A stretch of DNA of 64,000 nt from Rhizaria sp. SCN 62-66 (Eukaryota; Rhizaria, unplaced). Where the stretch lies: positions 1 to 64,000 of the forward strand of contig MEDY01000014.1 of assembly GCA_001724265.1 (NCBI GenBank). Reading direction: 5' to 3'. Below, one piece after another: positions 1 through 11,912 of this stretch. The first letter of the stretch is position 1, and every line of letters begins with the position of its first letter. Below the pieces are notes generated by a model. It saw nothing but the letters and a program-made list of their open reading frames with translations, had not been told where the DNA came from and did no database searches. The position numbers and the translations under genes were made by a program.

Positions 1-2160
1 GCGGGCCGCCGCGGCGTCGGCCTTGGCGGCGGCGGCGTCCGCAGCGGCCTCGGTCGCCGCACGCTCGCGGGCCCATTCCTCCTGCGCCTGCGCCAGTCGC
101 GCCGCGGCGTCTGCTGCGGCGGCGCGCGCGGCCGCGGTTTCCGCAGCAGCGGCCTCCGCAGCGGCCTCGGCCTCGGCCGCGGTCTCGGCGTGCGCGCGCG
201 CGCTCTCAGACAGCGCGGCAGCCTAGGCCCGCGCGCGCGCGGCGTCGGCGGCGGCGTCGGACAGCGCGCCCGCGAGCTGCGCCAGCCGCTGCGCGTCACG
301 TTCGGCGCGCGCCTCAGCCTCCGCGGCGGCGGCGGCGCGGGCCTCGTGCGCGGCCTCGTCGGCGACGCTGCGCACGCGCTGCTCCGCCGCTGCGGCAGCT
401 TCCGCAGCGGCCACGGCCGCGCGCTCGAGCGCCTGGCGCTCTTTCTCCTCGCCGACCTGCCGCGCGATGACCAGCGCGGCCTTGGCAGTCGCCAGTTCCG
501 TCTCGGCCGCGCGCGCGCGCGCCTGCGCCTGCGCGACGGCCGCCGTGCCTTCGCGCACTGCGGCCGCGGCCTCAGCGGCAGAGTCGGCGTGGCGGCCCTC
601 GCGCGCGCGCGCCACGGCCAGCGCTTCCTCGGCCGCAGCCAGCTCGCTCTGCAGGCGCGCGGCGTCGCCGGCGCGCGCTTCGGCCGCGGCGAGGCGCGCG
701 GTGGCGTCGGCGCGGCGCGCGCGCTCGTAGTCGACCAGCTCAAGCGCGTGTGCGGCGGCGGCGCGCGCTGTGCTGCTGCTGCCACTACTGTGAGCCGCGT
801 TGCTGTTGTGGATGTCGCCACCAGAGACCGAGCTCGCTGTGCGCTGCGCGGCGGGGGCCAGCGCCGGCGAGCCGTCTCTCACAGTCGCCCTCGGCGGCGC
901 GGCGCTGTTGGCCGTGCCGTTGTTATGCTGTGTTGAAGAGGATGGGTTGCGCTGGTTGTTGACGAGAGCGCGCGCGAGCGCCAGCGCGTCGCTCAGGTGC
1001 GCGTGCATGTGCATGTTCGACGCTACGGCGGCCGCGGCAGTGGCGGCGTTGGCCGCGCTCGCCGCGACAAGCTCCGCGCCAGCGCCGTGGCCGGTCGCGG
1101 CCGCAGTGAGCGCGGTGACGGGGGGAGCGTAAGGCGCCAGTGCAGAGCTCAGCACACCGGAGCTCGGAACGGAGACAGAGCCTGAACGGTCAGCAGCAGT
1201 CGCTGCAGCAGAGCCAGCGCCATTGCCGTTGCTGGCGGCGAGCTGGGCCGCGGCGATGGCGGCGGCAGCAGCGGCCGCGGCCGTGGTCATCGCCTCAGAG
1301 TGACCGTGAGCCGAGTGACCGTGGGCAGGGGGCAGCATGTATGCGTCCGCAGTGTCGATGGCGTAGTCGGCCGCGTGCGTCGACGGGCTCAGTGGACCCA
1401 CGGTCGCCGCGCCAAACGTCAACGGCGGCTGCAAAACACCCTTGTTATTCGCGGGATACTGCTGCTGCTGCTGCTGCTGCGAGACGGCGTGGTGAGAGCC
1501 GTTACCGGGCGCGCGCGCACGGGGCGCGGGGGACAGGTGCGCCAAGCGAGCGGACGCAGCGGTGGCGGCGTGCAGACCGACGCCGGGCGCCACGGGGGCC
1601 GGAAGCGGGTACGCCACAGAGCCTGTACCCGCGCCAACACCCGCAGACGCAGCAGTAGCAGGAGTGGGGAAGGGGATGGCGCCGGGCGGGGCGGGCTCCA
1701 GCAGGAGATCCTGGCGCAGACGCCGCAGCAGCTTGTTGTAGTTGGCGATGTCCGAGTCCAGCGGTGTCGCGCTCGCGCCCGCGGACGAGGTCGTAAAGTA
1801 ACCCGCGCCGGCAGCCGCGTGCGACGGGGCCGCAAACGGGGCCGCGAACGGCGGCTGCGCAGACGGCGCGAAGCCAGGGGTGGCGGGCAGCGCGGCGTCG
1901 TGGATGGGGACGGAGGCCTGCAGACCGGGAGGCAGGCGCAAACCGGACCAGGCGGGCTTGCCGGAGCCGCTGGCCAGAATGCCCGAGCTGGGGTAATGCG
2001 GACGGTCCGTGGAGGAGGCGGCGCGGGCACCGGGGAGGTGTGACGAGGCGCCCATGGAAAGATTCACAGATTGGGTGCTTGTGTCCATGCCAGAGGCGCC
2101 AGCGAGCACGGGCGGGATATTCCCGAAGTCAATCGAACTGTAAAACACGTCGCGGCTCAT
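1..2160 (-). CDS. Ala-rich coiled-coil protein, 3' end off the window, frame break near the edge
   Basis: Function not recognised. I chose the ATG at 2160 (MSRDVFYSSIDFGN...); the frame extends a little further upstream only through non-ATG codons. The first ~450 residues are low-complexity Ala/Pro/Ser/Gly with a run of seven Gln (about 1461-1481) and a His-Gly-His repeat near 1290-1320. From about 780 down to the edge the protein is an Ala/Glu/Arg coiled coil with few prolines. The frame meets TAG at 223-225. Three codons later it still reads a coiled-coil-like A-L-S-E-S-A-R. From about position 203 downward the coiled-coil coding potential continues in the +1 frame to position 1. I therefore read this as one gene extending past the window, interrupted by a one-base frame change in a GC dinucleotide run, possibly with an in-frame TAG. 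It is divergent to the PCS60-like gene. The gene call is firm; the role is unknown. Confidence 0.65.
190..226 (-). other. Frame break with TAG in the left-edge coiled-coil gene
   Basis: On the minus strand the frame reads ...AARARA, TAG (225-223), then AAALSESARA. The alternating GC run at 191-204 follows, after which the coiled-coil frame is shifted by +1 (AHAETAAEAEA...). No GT-AG intron with a pyrimidine tract fits. The likeliest explanation is an indel error or real indel in the GC run. If the shift lies after the TAG, the TAG is inside the coding sequence. Confidence 0.45.
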
Positions 2161-2551
2161 TTGGTAACGAGTGACAAGCTCGTGCACGAATGCAGATAAG
2201 TTTTGATCCCGAGCGGTCGTCTAAATGTAGATATGACAGAGAGGTAAAGGACGCTTCTGGGAGCACGTAGGCGGATTCAAAATTAAAGAGGTTAGCAAGA
2301 AAAAATTCAAAAAAGAATAATAGAACCTTCATTTTTAGGAGCGGAATTAACACAAATCAAGACCCATTTAATCTAATGACGTTTAACAAGATCAGGGGTG
2401 ACCCGTGAATTCGAGCGTATCATCGAAGGATCCGTTGGCGCGCCAGCGACAGCCGTCGGCCACCGCTCGGTGGTCGCCGAAGGGGGGTGCAGGTTTGGGT
2501 GATTTCATGCAAGTTGCCTGAGTTGAGCGTGATCGTCGAGAACATAGCAGC
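2161..2551. promoter_or_regulatory. Divergent promoter region
   Basis: AT-rich spacer between the coiled-coil gene (-) and the PCS60-like gene (+), with a GC-rich patch at about 2430-2490. The patch contains a 10-bp palindrome TGGCGCGCCA (2436-2445) and an inverted repeat CCACCG-CT-CGGTGG (2460-2473), 80-115 bases before the PCS60 ATG. Their role is inferred only from position. Confidence 0.35.
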
Positions 2552-4254
2552 ATGTCTGAGACTCTTCAGAACATCTTTTCTATTCACAGGGTACGTTTAA
2601 TACTGGCTGAACGCTGATCTATCTCATGATATAAGCTTTTATAGCCACTCACATCACAGCCTTCCACGTCATCGCTCCTTTGCCCGTCGTCCTGCAGCCC
2701 GCGGTGACCGTGACCGCGACCTCTGCGTCTGCCGCGCCGGTGACGCTTTCGCATGCGCAGCTTGCTGCGAACACCGACGCCTTTTCGCGCCAGCTGCGCG
2801 CGCTGGGCGTCGCTGTGGGCGAGACTGTGTCGATCCCCATCATCAATAGCGCCGAGTTCATCGTCGCCTTCATCGCCACCACGCTCACGGGCGCGGCCGC
2901 GAACCCGCTCAACCCTGACTACACGGAGGCTGAGTTTACCTTCTACCTTCAGGACACCAAGTCGCGCTTTATGCTCCTCCTCAAAGGCTCCTGCCCGAAC
3001 GCGCGCGCCGCCGCCGCGGCCAACAACGTCGCCGTCATCGAGGTGACCTGGTGCCCTACCACGGGCTCCGTCATCTTCGCCTCTTCTTCCCTGCCCGCGC
3101 CCGCGCCCGCCGCGCTGCCCGCGCCGCCTGCGGACGCCGTCGCGCTGATCCTGCACACGTCCGGCACGACCAACCGCCCCAAGGCCGTGCCTCTGACGCA
3201 CGCGAACCTCATGGCCTCGGTCCGCAACATCGCCGGCACCTACGCGCTGACGCCCGCCGACATCGGCCTGCTCGTCATGCCGCTGTTTCACGTCCACGGT
3301 CTCATGTGCGGACTGCTCGCCCCGCTCTACGTCGGCGGCTCCGTCGTGGTGCAGTATCACAAGTTCTCCGCCAGTCGCTTCTGGACTGACCTGCTCGCGT
3401 ATAAGTGCTCGTGGTTCACCGCCGTGCCCACGATGCACCAGATCCTGCTCTCGGGCGTCGGCAAGCGCGGCCCCGCGGCGCGCGCCGAGCTCCAGTCCGC
3501 TTTGCGCGCACAGGGCCGTCTGCGCTTTGTGCGCTCGTGCTCTTCCGCTCTGGCGCCTGCGACGCTGCGCGCGGTGCACGAGCTGCTGGGGGTGCCCGTG
3601 ATCGAGGCCTACGCCATGACCGAGGCGAGCCACCAGATGACGTCCAACACGCTCACGGTGCAGAAGCCGGGCTCGGTGGGCGTTGGCCACGGCGTCGCTG
3701 TGTCAATCCGCGACGACTCTGGCCGCGCGCTGCCGGCGGAGAGCGAGGGCGAGATCTGTGTCCAGGGCCCCAACGTCACCGCGGGGTACCTCAACAACCC
3801 CAAGGCGAACGCGGAGAGCTTCTTCCCGGGCGGCTGGCTGCGCACGGGCGACCGCGGTCGCGCTGACGCAGATGGGTTTATCTACATCACCGGTCGGCTG
3901 AAAGAGATGATCAACCGCGGCGGCGAGAAGATCATGCCCGGCGAAGTCGACGCCGCGCTGCTTGAGCACCCACTCGTTGCGGAGGCTGTCGTCTTCGCGG
4001 CGCCGCACGCGCTCCTGGGCCAGGTCGTGCACGCCGCTGTCGTGCTCAAGCCCGGCGCGCCTGACGCCACAGGTGACAGCAAGGTGGCGGCGGAGCTCAA
4101 GGGGCAGATCCAGCAGTTTGTGCGCGGAAAGCTCGCCGCGTTTAAGGTGCCTGTGGAGGTCTACTTCGCCAAGTCTGTGCCGCGGACTGCGACGGGTAAG
4201 ATCCAGCGCCGCTTTGTCGCGGAACACTTCCTCAAGCCCCAGGCCAAGCTTTAA
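2552..4254 (+). CDS. PCS60: Peroxisomal oxalyl-CoA synthetase-like acyl-activating enzyme
   Basis: Two exons, 2552-2590 and 2698-4254, giving 531 residues. It belongs to the AMP-forming acyl-CoA synthetase (ANL) superfamily: acid + ATP + CoA to acyl-CoA + AMP + PPi. Visible motifs are the P-loop-like HTSGTTNRPKAVPLTH (about residues 165-180), the block YAMTEASHQMTSN, which to my recollection is nearly identical in yeast Pcs60 and plant AAE3, the adenylate-binding WLRTGDRG, the hinge GRLKEMINRGGEKI, and the catalytic lysine in PRTATGKIQRR. Pcs60 and AAE3 are oxalate-CoA ligases, so oxalate is the best substrate guess. The protein ends in AKL, an accepted PTS1 peroxisomal signal. A 13-codon first exon (MSETLQNIFSIHR) restores the N-terminus, since no ATG exists in frame at the start of the long exon. 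The stop is TAA. Length is normal for the family and there are no large insertions, unlike most neighbours. Confidence 0.9.
2591..2697 (+). other. Intron of the PCS60-like gene
   Basis: GTACGT donor at 2591 and CTGCAG acceptor ending at 2697, behind a pyrimidine-rich tract; phase 0. A nearer acceptor ending at 2659 (CATCACAG) would put exon 2 out of frame, so 2697 is preferred. Confidence 0.75.
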
Positions 4255-4756
4255 GCAAAATGGCTTAATCAGTGCACATTTGCGCGAGAGAACGCACTTG
4301 GGACGAACGCGCCAGCAAACACGACTGCGGCGATGCATCGGTTGCGATATGTCGCCGCGTTACAGTCTAACACAAGCTGCATGTGATCTTAGATGATCTA
4401 TGACAGCTCTCTTTTATTATTTCTTCCCTTTGGAACTACCGACACTTCTCACTTTAAAATGCATCCCTGACGGATGTACGTGCATTGCTTTTCAGAGCTA
4501 AAATCACAATGAGAAACAATACACACAATCAATAAATTTCACACACCACACCAGACGTCTTAGATATTAAAATACATGTATTTTTGTTTACGGAGATGCA
4601 CAATTTCAAGATAGTCATTGTGTCACCTGTGACCATATCTAGTTTGAATAAGTTTCCAGATGCGTGCAGAATCAAATCACGGGTACAATATATGTTAAAT
4701 ACTGCTGATTCACGTTTCAGCAGAGAAATTAACGTCTCAGACCTTGGCAGGCACAA
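4255..4756. other. Convergent 3' spacer
   Basis: AT-rich spacer between the 3' ends of the PCS60-like gene (+) and the multi-START gene (-). AATAAA at 4531-4536 is a possible poly(A) signal for the + gene. I see no gene here. Confidence 0.4.
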
Positions 4757-7700
4757 TTACTTGCTGAGGTCGAGCGTGAGCTCGGGCGCGGCGTTGACGG
4801 CATGCATCTTGAGCAGGTGCGCCATCTGGGCGTCGCGCTTGAGCGCACTGAGCCCGCGCGCGACACGCACCGCGGCGCCGGCCGCAGCCGCCGCAGCATC
4901 AGCCGCACCAGTGTGCCAGAGCACTGCGATGGCCCAGGCGACGACGGCCGCTAGCGCAGGCGCGCGCGAGACGATGCCGATGGCGGCAATAAGCGCCAGC
5001 GCGGCGGCGGCCAGCGCAGTGCGGTCGTCGCCGGCGTCCCACGTCACGAGCGCTCGCGCGCGGTGCAGCGCCGTGGCGGCGCGGCCGCAGCCGACCTGAA
5101 GCGCGGTGAGCAGCGCCGTGCTCTGCGGCGACACTGTGGGGGCGAGCGCGCGCAGACGCGTGGCGTAACCCTCGAGCACGATGTCGCGGTGGTCCGCGGC
5201 GTAGTACGACGCGGAGAGCTGCGCGCGGCTGAGCTCGAAGTGGTCCTCGGCCGCCGAGACGACGATGCCGCACAGAAGCAGCAGCGCAGCGACGGTGATG
5301 AGCAGCCACGGTGCGTACACAGCACCCGCGGCGACGCCGACGAGCACCAGCGCCGACAGACTCGGGTTGCGCCACGCCAGCACCGAGTACACGGCAGCAG
5401 CCACGGTCAGCAGCCCGGAGCACGCGTCGGCGAACCGCGCGACGTTGAACACGAAGACTTCAGGAATGAAGACGTTGGTCGCAGCGACAATGCCACCCGC
5501 GGCGCCCGACTGCGACGCAGCGGCGTCGCCCGCGCCCGCGGAGGCCAGGATCGGCAGCCAGAGCGAGGGCTCGTCCGCGGCGCCGAGGTCGCCCAGCGTG
5601 CCCGCGCCGGTCATCGCGCGCGCGGTCGCAACGGCAGACTGGATGAGCTCCGCATCCGCCGCGGTCTGCGGCCGCGACCAGCCGTCCCACATCAGCCCCG
5701 CGCCCGCCGCGCCGGCACTGCCGGCCGCGGCGCCCGCGGGCGCGACGGCGGCCGAGGCGGCGGCCGAGGCGGCGGCAGCAGCGGCGGCGCGGTTGAAAGC
5801 GCCGGTGACGCCGTTGCGCGCGGCCCACTGCGCGACGGGGTGCGCGCCACCCGTGGCGGCCGCGGCGGCGATGGACGCAGTCGCGGCGTCGTCCGCATTC
5901 GTGGCGGCACCCGGGAGACGCGGCGCCGAGTAGGAGCGCGAGCCGTGCTCGACCTCCCAGAGTGCCCACGCGAGGCGGCTGAGCGCGAGCGTGGACTCGA
6001 CGCACACGAACAGGCCCTTGGGCGCGTCGGCGGCGTCGCCCGCAGCGGCGCTCGCGTCGGTGTGCTGGGACGCGAGGATCTCGTGGCGCAGCACTGCGCG
6101 GTCGACCTCGAGCGGGACGCCAGAGAGTGCGTACCACGCGCGGCGCACGGGCAGCTCGCCAGCGGCGGCGAAGGACTCGGCCGTGAAACCGTCGACCTGC
6201 GCGTCCGCCATGAGCTCGCCCAGCGACAGACGCAGCGCGCCGAGGCGGATCGGCCGTGCGGTCTGCGCAGCGGCGGCGCCGGCAAGGGCGGCGGGCGACA
6301 GCGCGGCCGCAGCGCCAGAGGACGCCGCTGCGGCAGCCGCGGCCGCGGTGGGCTTGGCGTAGACAGTGATGAGGAAACGCGTGTCGGGCGCGGCAATGGG
6401 GCTGCAGAGCCCGCGCGTGGGGGCGCCGGCGGCTGCGGCGGCCGGGGCCGATGCGGCCGGAGCGCGCGCCATGTGCGCAAAGACGGGGCCCGGGGAGGTG
6501 ACGTACTGGTCGTCGAGCGCGACGCCAGCGGGGAAACGTGTGCTTACGGTCATCGTGCAGTACAGCTGATACAGAGGCTCGCCCGCGGTGTCGCCCACCG
6601 CGCCCGCAAGCCCGTTGCCTAGCACGGCGGCGATGGAGCCGCCGAGACGCACGAGGCGCAGCGCGTAGTAACCGAGCGCCGCGGGGTCGAAGTCCTCTCC
6701 GACTGTCGCCACTGTGGTTCCGGCCGCAGCGGGCGTCGGCGCGGGGCGCGCACGCAGAGCGCGGAGTCCGCCCTTCGCCGCGGCACGCGCACGCACAGCG
6801 GCAAGCACGTCCGAGGTGGTGCGCGCGGCGAATGAGCGCAGCGGCGCGTGCCACGCGGCGTCTTCCTCGCCCGTCGCGGGCCAGGAGACCGTGCGCAGAC
6901 CGGGGATCAGATCGCCCGCGCCCGCACCACCGGCACCAGAAGCGCCAGAAGTGCGCGCGAGCACGGTGGCGTACTGCTTGCGCTCGAACGCCACGGCGGC
7001 GCGCACGGCGGCAGGATCCGTGGAGATGAGCTTGCCGATGCGCGCGATGCAGAGCGGCTGCTTGATGTTGGCCGCGTTGACGAGCGAGATGGGCAGCGAG
7101 CCGCAGAGGTCGGAGCCGAGCGCGTAGATGATGTCCGACTGCGGCGGCGCGCCCGCGGGCAGGTCTGTGGCGGGCGAGATGAGCAGCGCCTGCACGTGGA
7201 GAATGCCACGGACGAACTTCTTCCCCACGGGCACGCGCGGGTCGACGTAGTTGGTGAAGTACACGAAGATGGCCTTGTTGGGCAGCAGCTCAGAGCGGCC
7301 CAGCGTGCAGAAGTCGCGGCCGGACACGGGCCACGGCGCCTTGAACCCAGCCGTGGCGATGACCGTGTTAGTGTCGATGCTCTCGACGACGCGACCGGAG
7401 TCGTACGTGTCGTCCCACTTGGGGCGCGTGTTCCCGGCCGCGAACATGCAGCGCACCGTTTCGGGGTCGCCCGGAATGCGGCCGACGCCCTTGGTGTAGT
7501 TGAGCGGTGTCTTGCCGTCGCTGCCGGGCGGGCCCTGCTTCTGGTAGATCTTAATCCCCTCGAGCTCGGTGACAAACTTCCACCCGTCGTCCTCGTTCTG
7601 ATTGGCCGCGCGCCACGCCGCCGCGCGCGCAGTCACCAACAGGGCGTCGTGCTTGCACGGGCCGGTGGGCGCGATCGAGATTGCGTAGTCTTCCTGAGAC

Positions 7701-10700
7701 ACGCCTTCCACAGCGCCCGCGGGTGCAGCGGCACCAGCGCCGGCAGAGGCAGAGCCCGCGGCCGCCGCGGCGGAGGGACGGAACGACTCGAACTTGCGGC
7801 GCTCGAGTGCGACGGCCTCCTGCGCCACGGCGGGGTTGGACGCGATGAGCTTGCCGATCTTCGAGATGCACAGCGGCTGCTTGATGTTGGCGGCGTTGAC
7901 CAATGACTTGGGCAGCGAACCGCAAGGATCAGTGCCGATAGCGTAGATAACATCCGTGGCGTTGGGCTGGCCGTCGACGGGGCGCAGCAGCAGCGAGTTG
8001 TACAGGAGACGGCCGCGCACAAACTTCTTCTGCTTCGGCGCGTCGGGGTGATCCCAGTTACCGCTGTAGACGAAGATGGATCCGTCGGGGCGCACGACGG
8101 AGCGGCCCAGCGAGCAGAAGTCGCGGCTCGACACGGGCCAGGGTGCCGTGAAGTAGGCCCACGAGATGACGGTGTTGGCGTCGACGCGCTCGACCACGCG
8201 GCCGTCGCCGTACATTTCGTCCCACTTCGGCCGCGCTTCGGCAGAGGCGAACATGCACCGCACCGTCTCCGGCGGCGCGGCGATGCGTCCGACGCCCTTT
8301 GTGAAGTTGAGGTCCTGGCCGACAGGGCCCTTCTTCTGGTAGATCTTGATGCCCTCAAGCTCTGTCACGAACTTCCACCCGTCGTCCTCGTTGCGCGTGA
8401 CGGCGCGCCATGCCTCGGCCTCGCAGGCCTCGAGCGCGGCGTCGTATTGCGGCGACGGCGGCAGCGGGTCGACGCTGATGCCGTAATCAGCCTGGCGCAG
8501 ACCACTCGCGCTGGCGCCTGAGCCCGCCGCACCGGAGCCGCCCGCAGCAGCAGCGGCCGCGGCGGCCGAGTCGGCGGCAGCGGCGGCGGCGGCGGCGGCC
8601 TCCTGGAGCGCGGTCTTGAACTTCTCCGCCTCGGTCTCTATCGCAGTGCGCACGGCGGCCGGGTTGGTCGCGATGAGCTTGCTGATCTTGGCCATGCACA
8701 GCGGCTGTTTGATGTTCGCCGCGTTCACCAGCGACTTGGGCAGCGAGCCACACGGGTCAGTGCCGATGGCGTAGACCACGTCGGTTTTGTCGGGCTGGCC
8801 GGGCACGGGCCGCAGCAGCAGCGCAGTGTACAGCAGCACGCCGCGCACGAGCTTCTTCACCGGCGGCGCGTCCGCGTGGTCGAAGTTCGTGCTGTAGACG
8901 AAAATAGCGCCGTCGGGCAGCACCATCGAGCGGCCGATGGCGCAGAAGTCGCGCCCAGCGACGGGCCACGGCGCCTTAAAGTTGGCATACGACACGACGG
9001 TGTTGGCGTCAATGCGCTCGACGACGCGGCCCTCGCCGTACATCTCATCCCACACAGGCCGGATCTCGCCGCACGCAAACACGCAGCGGACCGTCTCCGG
9101 CGAGCCGTTGATGCGGCCCACGCCCTTGGTGAAGTTGAGGTCCTGCCCCGTGGGGCCCTTCTTCTGGAAAATGCGGATGCCTTCCAATTCAGTGACAAAC
9201 TTCCACCCGTCGTCCTCGTTGCGCGTCGCCGCGCGCCACGCCTCGGCGTGCGCGGATTGCAGCGTCACGTCGAACTTGTTCGCAGGCAGCGGCGCCACCG
9301 AGATCGAGTACTTGCTCTGATCCAGTCCAGACGCAGCCGCAGCGTCATCGGGCTTCGCAGCGGAGGCAGCGGCAGCGGCGGCTGAGGGCGAGCCCGCCGC
9401 GACGCTGACCACGCCCTCCACAGCCCCAGCCCCGGCGGCGCCAGTGACCGTCGCGTTGGGCGCGCCGAAACGCGTGATGTTCTCGTTGAACTTGTCCATT
9501 TCAAGCTTCTTGGCCTGCGCCACGGCGGCCGGGTTTGTCGCGATCAGCTTGCCGATCTTGGCCACACACAGCGGCTGCTTGACGTTGACCGCGTTAACGA
9601 GCGAGGGCGGCAGCGATCCGCACGGGTCGGTGCCGATGGCGTAAACCACGTCCGAGAGCTCCGGGGCGCCGGGCACGGGCTTGATCCACGTCGCCGAGAA
9701 GATCACCAGTCCACGCACGACCTTTTTGACCGGTGGCACGGCCGGATGGGTGTAGTTGCCGTAGTACACGAGGATCGAGCCGTCCTTGGGGTCGACGAGC
9801 GTGCGGCCAAGCGAGCAAAAGTCGCGGCTCGCCACGGGCCACGGCGCCTTGAAGCTGGCGTACGACACCACCGTGTTGTGGTCGATTTGCTCCACGACGC
9901 GGCCCTCGCCGTACATCTCGTCCCACTTGCTGCGCGTCTCGCCGCATGCAAACACGCGGCGCACCGTCTCGGGGGAGCCCACGATACGGCCCACGCCCTT
10001 GGTGAGCTTCACGTCCTTGCCCGGCGGGCCCGGCTTCTGGTAGATCTTGATGCCCTCAAGCTCGGTGACAAACTTCCACCCGTCGTCCTCGTTGCGCGTA
10101 ACGGCGCGCCACGAGTCGGCCTCGCTCTGCGCCAGCAGTGCGTCGTAGCGCGACGGCGGCAGCGGGTAGATCGACACCGCGTAGTCAGCCTGGTTCAGAC
10201 TCGTGCAGAACGCAGCGCTGCCGGATGCAGACGCAGCGCCTGCAGCGCCAGCAGAAGCGGGCGCGGAAGCAGAGGCGGGGCGCCGAGTAGTGCCATGTTC
10301 GTCGTCGCCCTCGTCGTCTTGATCATCGTCCTCGTCCTCGTCTTCGTCGTCGTCACTGACTTCGCTGTCGTCGCTCTCCTGCGCGTGACCGTGCCCGCCC
10401 TTGTTCGCGGTGGGCGCTGCGCCAGCACTAGCGGCGTTTGCGGCATTCTTGACGGCGATGTTAGACGCGGCGAGGATGGGAGCGAGAGGAATGCGCGCGA
10501 CACCCTTCTCGCCCAACCTGTCCCACGACCAGCTCTCCTGGCACCGCGCCGGGTCCAGCTGCCCCGGAATCGCGTCCCCGGTCATCGCGCCGCCAGCGGT
10601 GTTGATGTTGGTGTTACCGGCGCCAGTGCTGATGCCCGCGCGCTGTGCCTCGGTCCAGAAGCGCTGCGCCAGCTCGACGTGTGCCATCACACGCTGCTCC

Positions 10701-11428
10701 ACGGCCGCGGCCGCGTCGGGCGCCTCCAGCACGCGGCGAATGCCGGCGATAAGCAGCGGCAGCGTTGGCGCGGACGCGTTGACGAGCGCGGCGGGGATGT
10801 TACCGTTGGGGGAAGAGAGCACGGCGTACGTCAGGCGAGTGAGCGTGCCGTCGCCGAGGGGCGCGAAGAGGAGGCCGCAGTAAGGAATGCTGGAGCGCAC
10901 GTAGCCGTCGCGCGGCTCGGGCACGCAGGGATGGGAGACGGCGGTGGAGAAAACGAAGATGGAGCCGTCAGCACGGGGCTCCCACCGCATCACCACCAGG
11001 GCCTCGCGGTTGGCGATCGGCCAGCCAAGCTTGTAGGCGCTGTAAATCACGTCCGTGCGCTTGTCGACGCGTTGAATGTGGCGACCCTCACTCAGCATCG
11101 GGTCCACGGCCATGCGCAGCGGCAGGCAGTGGTTCGCAGTGAAGTGTGTGATATCGGGCGAGGCCTGGACGATGCCAACACCTTTGGTGCCAACGAACGG
11201 GTCGCCCTCAACTTGCTTGAGAAAGATCTCGACGCCGTCCTTCGTGTCCTTGTATTTCCAGCCGGCGTTGCCGGCTAAAGCTTCGGGCGTCGCGTCGTGC
11301 GAGACGCCGCACGTGACGGCTTCGAGCGCGAGCGGACGCGCCCGCGCCAGAGCGGCCTCCCACGATGCCAGGATCTCGGCGCCCTGCGGCGTCAGCGGCG
11401 TGAATGCAGGGGAAGAAGACTGACTCAT
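4757..11428 (-). CDS. Five-START-domain, C2-like, MCTP-type membrane-anchored lipid-transfer protein
   Basis: 2223 residues from the ATG at 11428; an earlier in-frame start would be TTG. Domains: START 1 at about 15-250, the most divergent. An acidic Asp/Glu linker lies near 360-385. STARTs 2-5 lie at about 408-650, 698-935, 970-1205 and 1236-1475. Each of these four carries [15 protein letters not shown], a WDxxYxxGRVVE block, RDFC and a DPCGSLP-like block with a following LVNAxN. A degenerate C2-like domain covers about 1580-1820. An Ala-rich spacer follows. The C-terminus matches the plant MCTP/PRT_C module: a hydrophobic hairpin at about 1990-2065 after [14 protein letters not shown], then YATRLRAL, then a second hairpin at 2135-2175 after [17 protein letters not shown] domains bind lipids or sterols in a cavity, and MCTPs anchor ER at plasma-membrane contacts. 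The inference is an ER-anchored multi-cavity lipid carrier. Stop TAA. I know of no protein with this order. Confidence 0.85.
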   Translation of the reverse strand: MSQSSSPAFTPLTPQGAEILASWEAALARARPLALEAVTCGVSHDATPEALAGNAGWKYKDTKDGVEIFLKQVEGDPFVGTKGVGIVQASPDITHFTANHCLPLRMAVDPMLSEGRHIQRVDKRTDVIYSAYKLGWPIANREALVVMRWEPRADGSIFVFSTAVSHPCVPEPRDGYVRSSIPYCGLLFAPLGDGTLTRLTYAVLSSPNGNIPAALVNASAPTLPLLIAGIRRVLEAPDAAAAVEQRVMAHVELAQRFWTEAQRAGISTGAGNTNINTAGGAMTGDAIPGQLDPARCQESWSWDRLGEKGVARIPLAPILAASNIAVKNAANAASAGAAPTANKGGHGHAQESDDSEVSDDDEDEDEDDDQDDEGDDEHGTTRRPASASAPASAGAAGAASASGSAAFCTSLNQADYAVSIYPLPPSRYDALLAQSEADSWRAVTRNEDDGWKFVTELEGIKIYQKPGPPGKDVKLTKGVGRIVGSPETVRRVFACGETRSKWDEMYGEGRVVEQIDHNTVVSYASFKAPWPVASRDFCSLGRTLVDPKDGSILVYYGNYTHPAVPPVKKVVRGLVIFSATWIKPVPGAPELSDVVYAIGTDPCGSLPPSLVNAVNVKQPLCVAKIGKLIATNPAAVAQAKKLEMDKFNENITRFGAPNATVTGAAGAGAVEGVVSVAAGSPSAAAAAASAAKPDDAAAASGLDQSKYSISVAPLPANKFDVTLQSAHAEAWRAATRNEDDGWKFVTELEGIRIFQKKGPTGQDLNFTKGVGRINGSPETVRCVFACGEIRPVWDEMYGEGRVVERIDANTVVSYANFKAPWPVAGRDFCAIGRSMVLPDGAIFVYSTNFDHADAPPVKKLVRGVLLYTALLLRPVPGQPDKTDVVYAIGTDPCGSLPKSLVNAANIKQPLCMAKISKLIATNPAAVRTAIETEAEKFKTALQEAAAAAAAAADSAAAAAAAAGGSGAAGSGASASGLRQADYGISVDPLPPSPQYDAALEACEAEAWRAVTRNEDDGWKFVTELEGIKIYQKKGPVGQDLNFTKGVGRIAAPPETVRCMFASAEARPKWDEMYGDGRVVERVDANTVISWAYFTAPWPVSSRDFCSLGRSVVRPDGSIFVYSGNWDHPDAPKQKKFVRGRLLYNSLLLRPVDGQPNATDVIYAIGTDPCGSLPKSLVNAANIKQPLCISKIGKLIASNPAVAQEAVALERRKFESFRPSAAAAAGSASAGAGAAAPAGAVEGVSQEDYAISIAPTGPCKHDALLVTARAAAWRAANQNEDDGWKFVTELEGIKIYQKQGPPGSDGKTPLNYTKGVGRIPGDPETVRCMFAAGNTRPKWDDTYDSGRVVESIDTNTVIATAGFKAPWPVSGRDFCTLGRSELLPNKAIFVYFTNYVDPRVPVGKKFVRGILHVQALLISPATDLPAGAPPQSDIIYALGSDLCGSLPISLVNAANIKQPLCIARIGKLISTDPAAVRAAVAFERKQYATVLARTSGASGAGGAGAGDLIPGLRTVSWPATGEEDAAWHAPLRSFAARTTSDVLAAVRARAAAKGGLRALRARPAPTPAAAGTTVATVGEDFDPAALGYYALRLVRLGGSIAAVLGNGLAGAVGDTAGEPLYQLYCTMTVSTRFPAGVALDDQYVTSPGPVFAHMARAPAASAPAAAAAGAPTRGLCSPIAAPDTRFLITVYAKPTAAAAAAAASSGAAAALSPAALAGAAAAQTARPIRLGALRLSLGELMADAQVDGFTAESFAAAGELPVRRAWYALSGVPLEVDRAVLRHEILASQHTDASAAAGDAADAPKGLFVCVESTLALSRLAWALWEVEHGSRSYSAPRLPGAATNADDAATASIAAAAATGGAHPVAQWAARNGVTGAFNRAAAAAAASAAASAAVAPAGAAAGSAGAAGAGLMWDGWSRPQTAADAELIQSAVATARAMTGAGTLGDLGAADEPSLWLPILASAGAGDAAASQSGAAGGIVAATNVFIPEVFVFNVARFADACSGLLTVAAAVYSVLAWRNPSLSALVLVGVAAGAVYAPWLLITVAALLLLCGIVVSAAEDHFELSRAQLSASYYAADHRDIVLEGYATRLRALAPTVSPQSTALLTALQVGCGRAATALHRARALVTWDAGDDRTALAAAALALIAAIGIVSRAPALAAVVAWAIAVLWHTGAADAAAAAAGAAVRVARGLSALKRDAQMAHLLKMHAVNAAPELTLDLSK

Positions 11429-11912
11429 CCCTCTTGGTCTCGGTGTGCAACCACACAACGCAGCGTTGACTGGTAGAAAGCGAGCAGCTCAGACAGAGCG
11501 GGCGGGGGGAAAGAGGCAGAAAAGGTTGTGTTGCAGAAGGGAAGCAGGTCCGTCCGAACACTGAATGACAGATATTCACATAGGGGAGATCGTTGTGAGA
11601 AATGTAGATGATAAGAATAGCCGCGCCACAAAAAATTCTTGTTAGGAATCACTATTGCAATATTGAGAAACGGTTCTACCAAGGCTGACATGTGTGTTTC
11701 TACAAGCACCGAATCGACACGTAGACTAAGCCGTCAGAAACAGAACGGTGCTTCAGGAGCCCAACAAGCAGCTTCGACTCTCATCATCGCGACGTCTTGT
11801 GTATCAGGAATAGCTTTTATCCACATTCTGGTTTTTGCATAGTGTAGCAGCGACTCACATTTATTCTCTTTTTCTCCCTTTTTTCATTCTGACGTTGCAG
11901 TGACCGGTCACC
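11429..11912. promoter_or_regulatory. Divergent promoter region with TGACCGGTCA palindrome
   Basis: Spacer between the multi-START gene (-) and the small secreted-type gene (+). The last 50 bases before the + ATG are pyrimidine-rich and end in GTTGCAG (to 11900), which looks like a 3' splice site. Directly after it is the perfect palindrome TGACCGGTCA (11901-11910), two bases before the ATG at 11913. Either the + gene has a 5'UTR intron or this is coincidence; no donor is obvious upstream. Confidence 0.35.

Noticed and set aside
2660-2697. Alternative acceptor at 2659 for the PCS60 intron
   Set aside because: It would put exon 2 in the wrong phase relative to the 13-codon first exon; the acceptor at 2697 keeps the frame and gives a family-like N-terminus.
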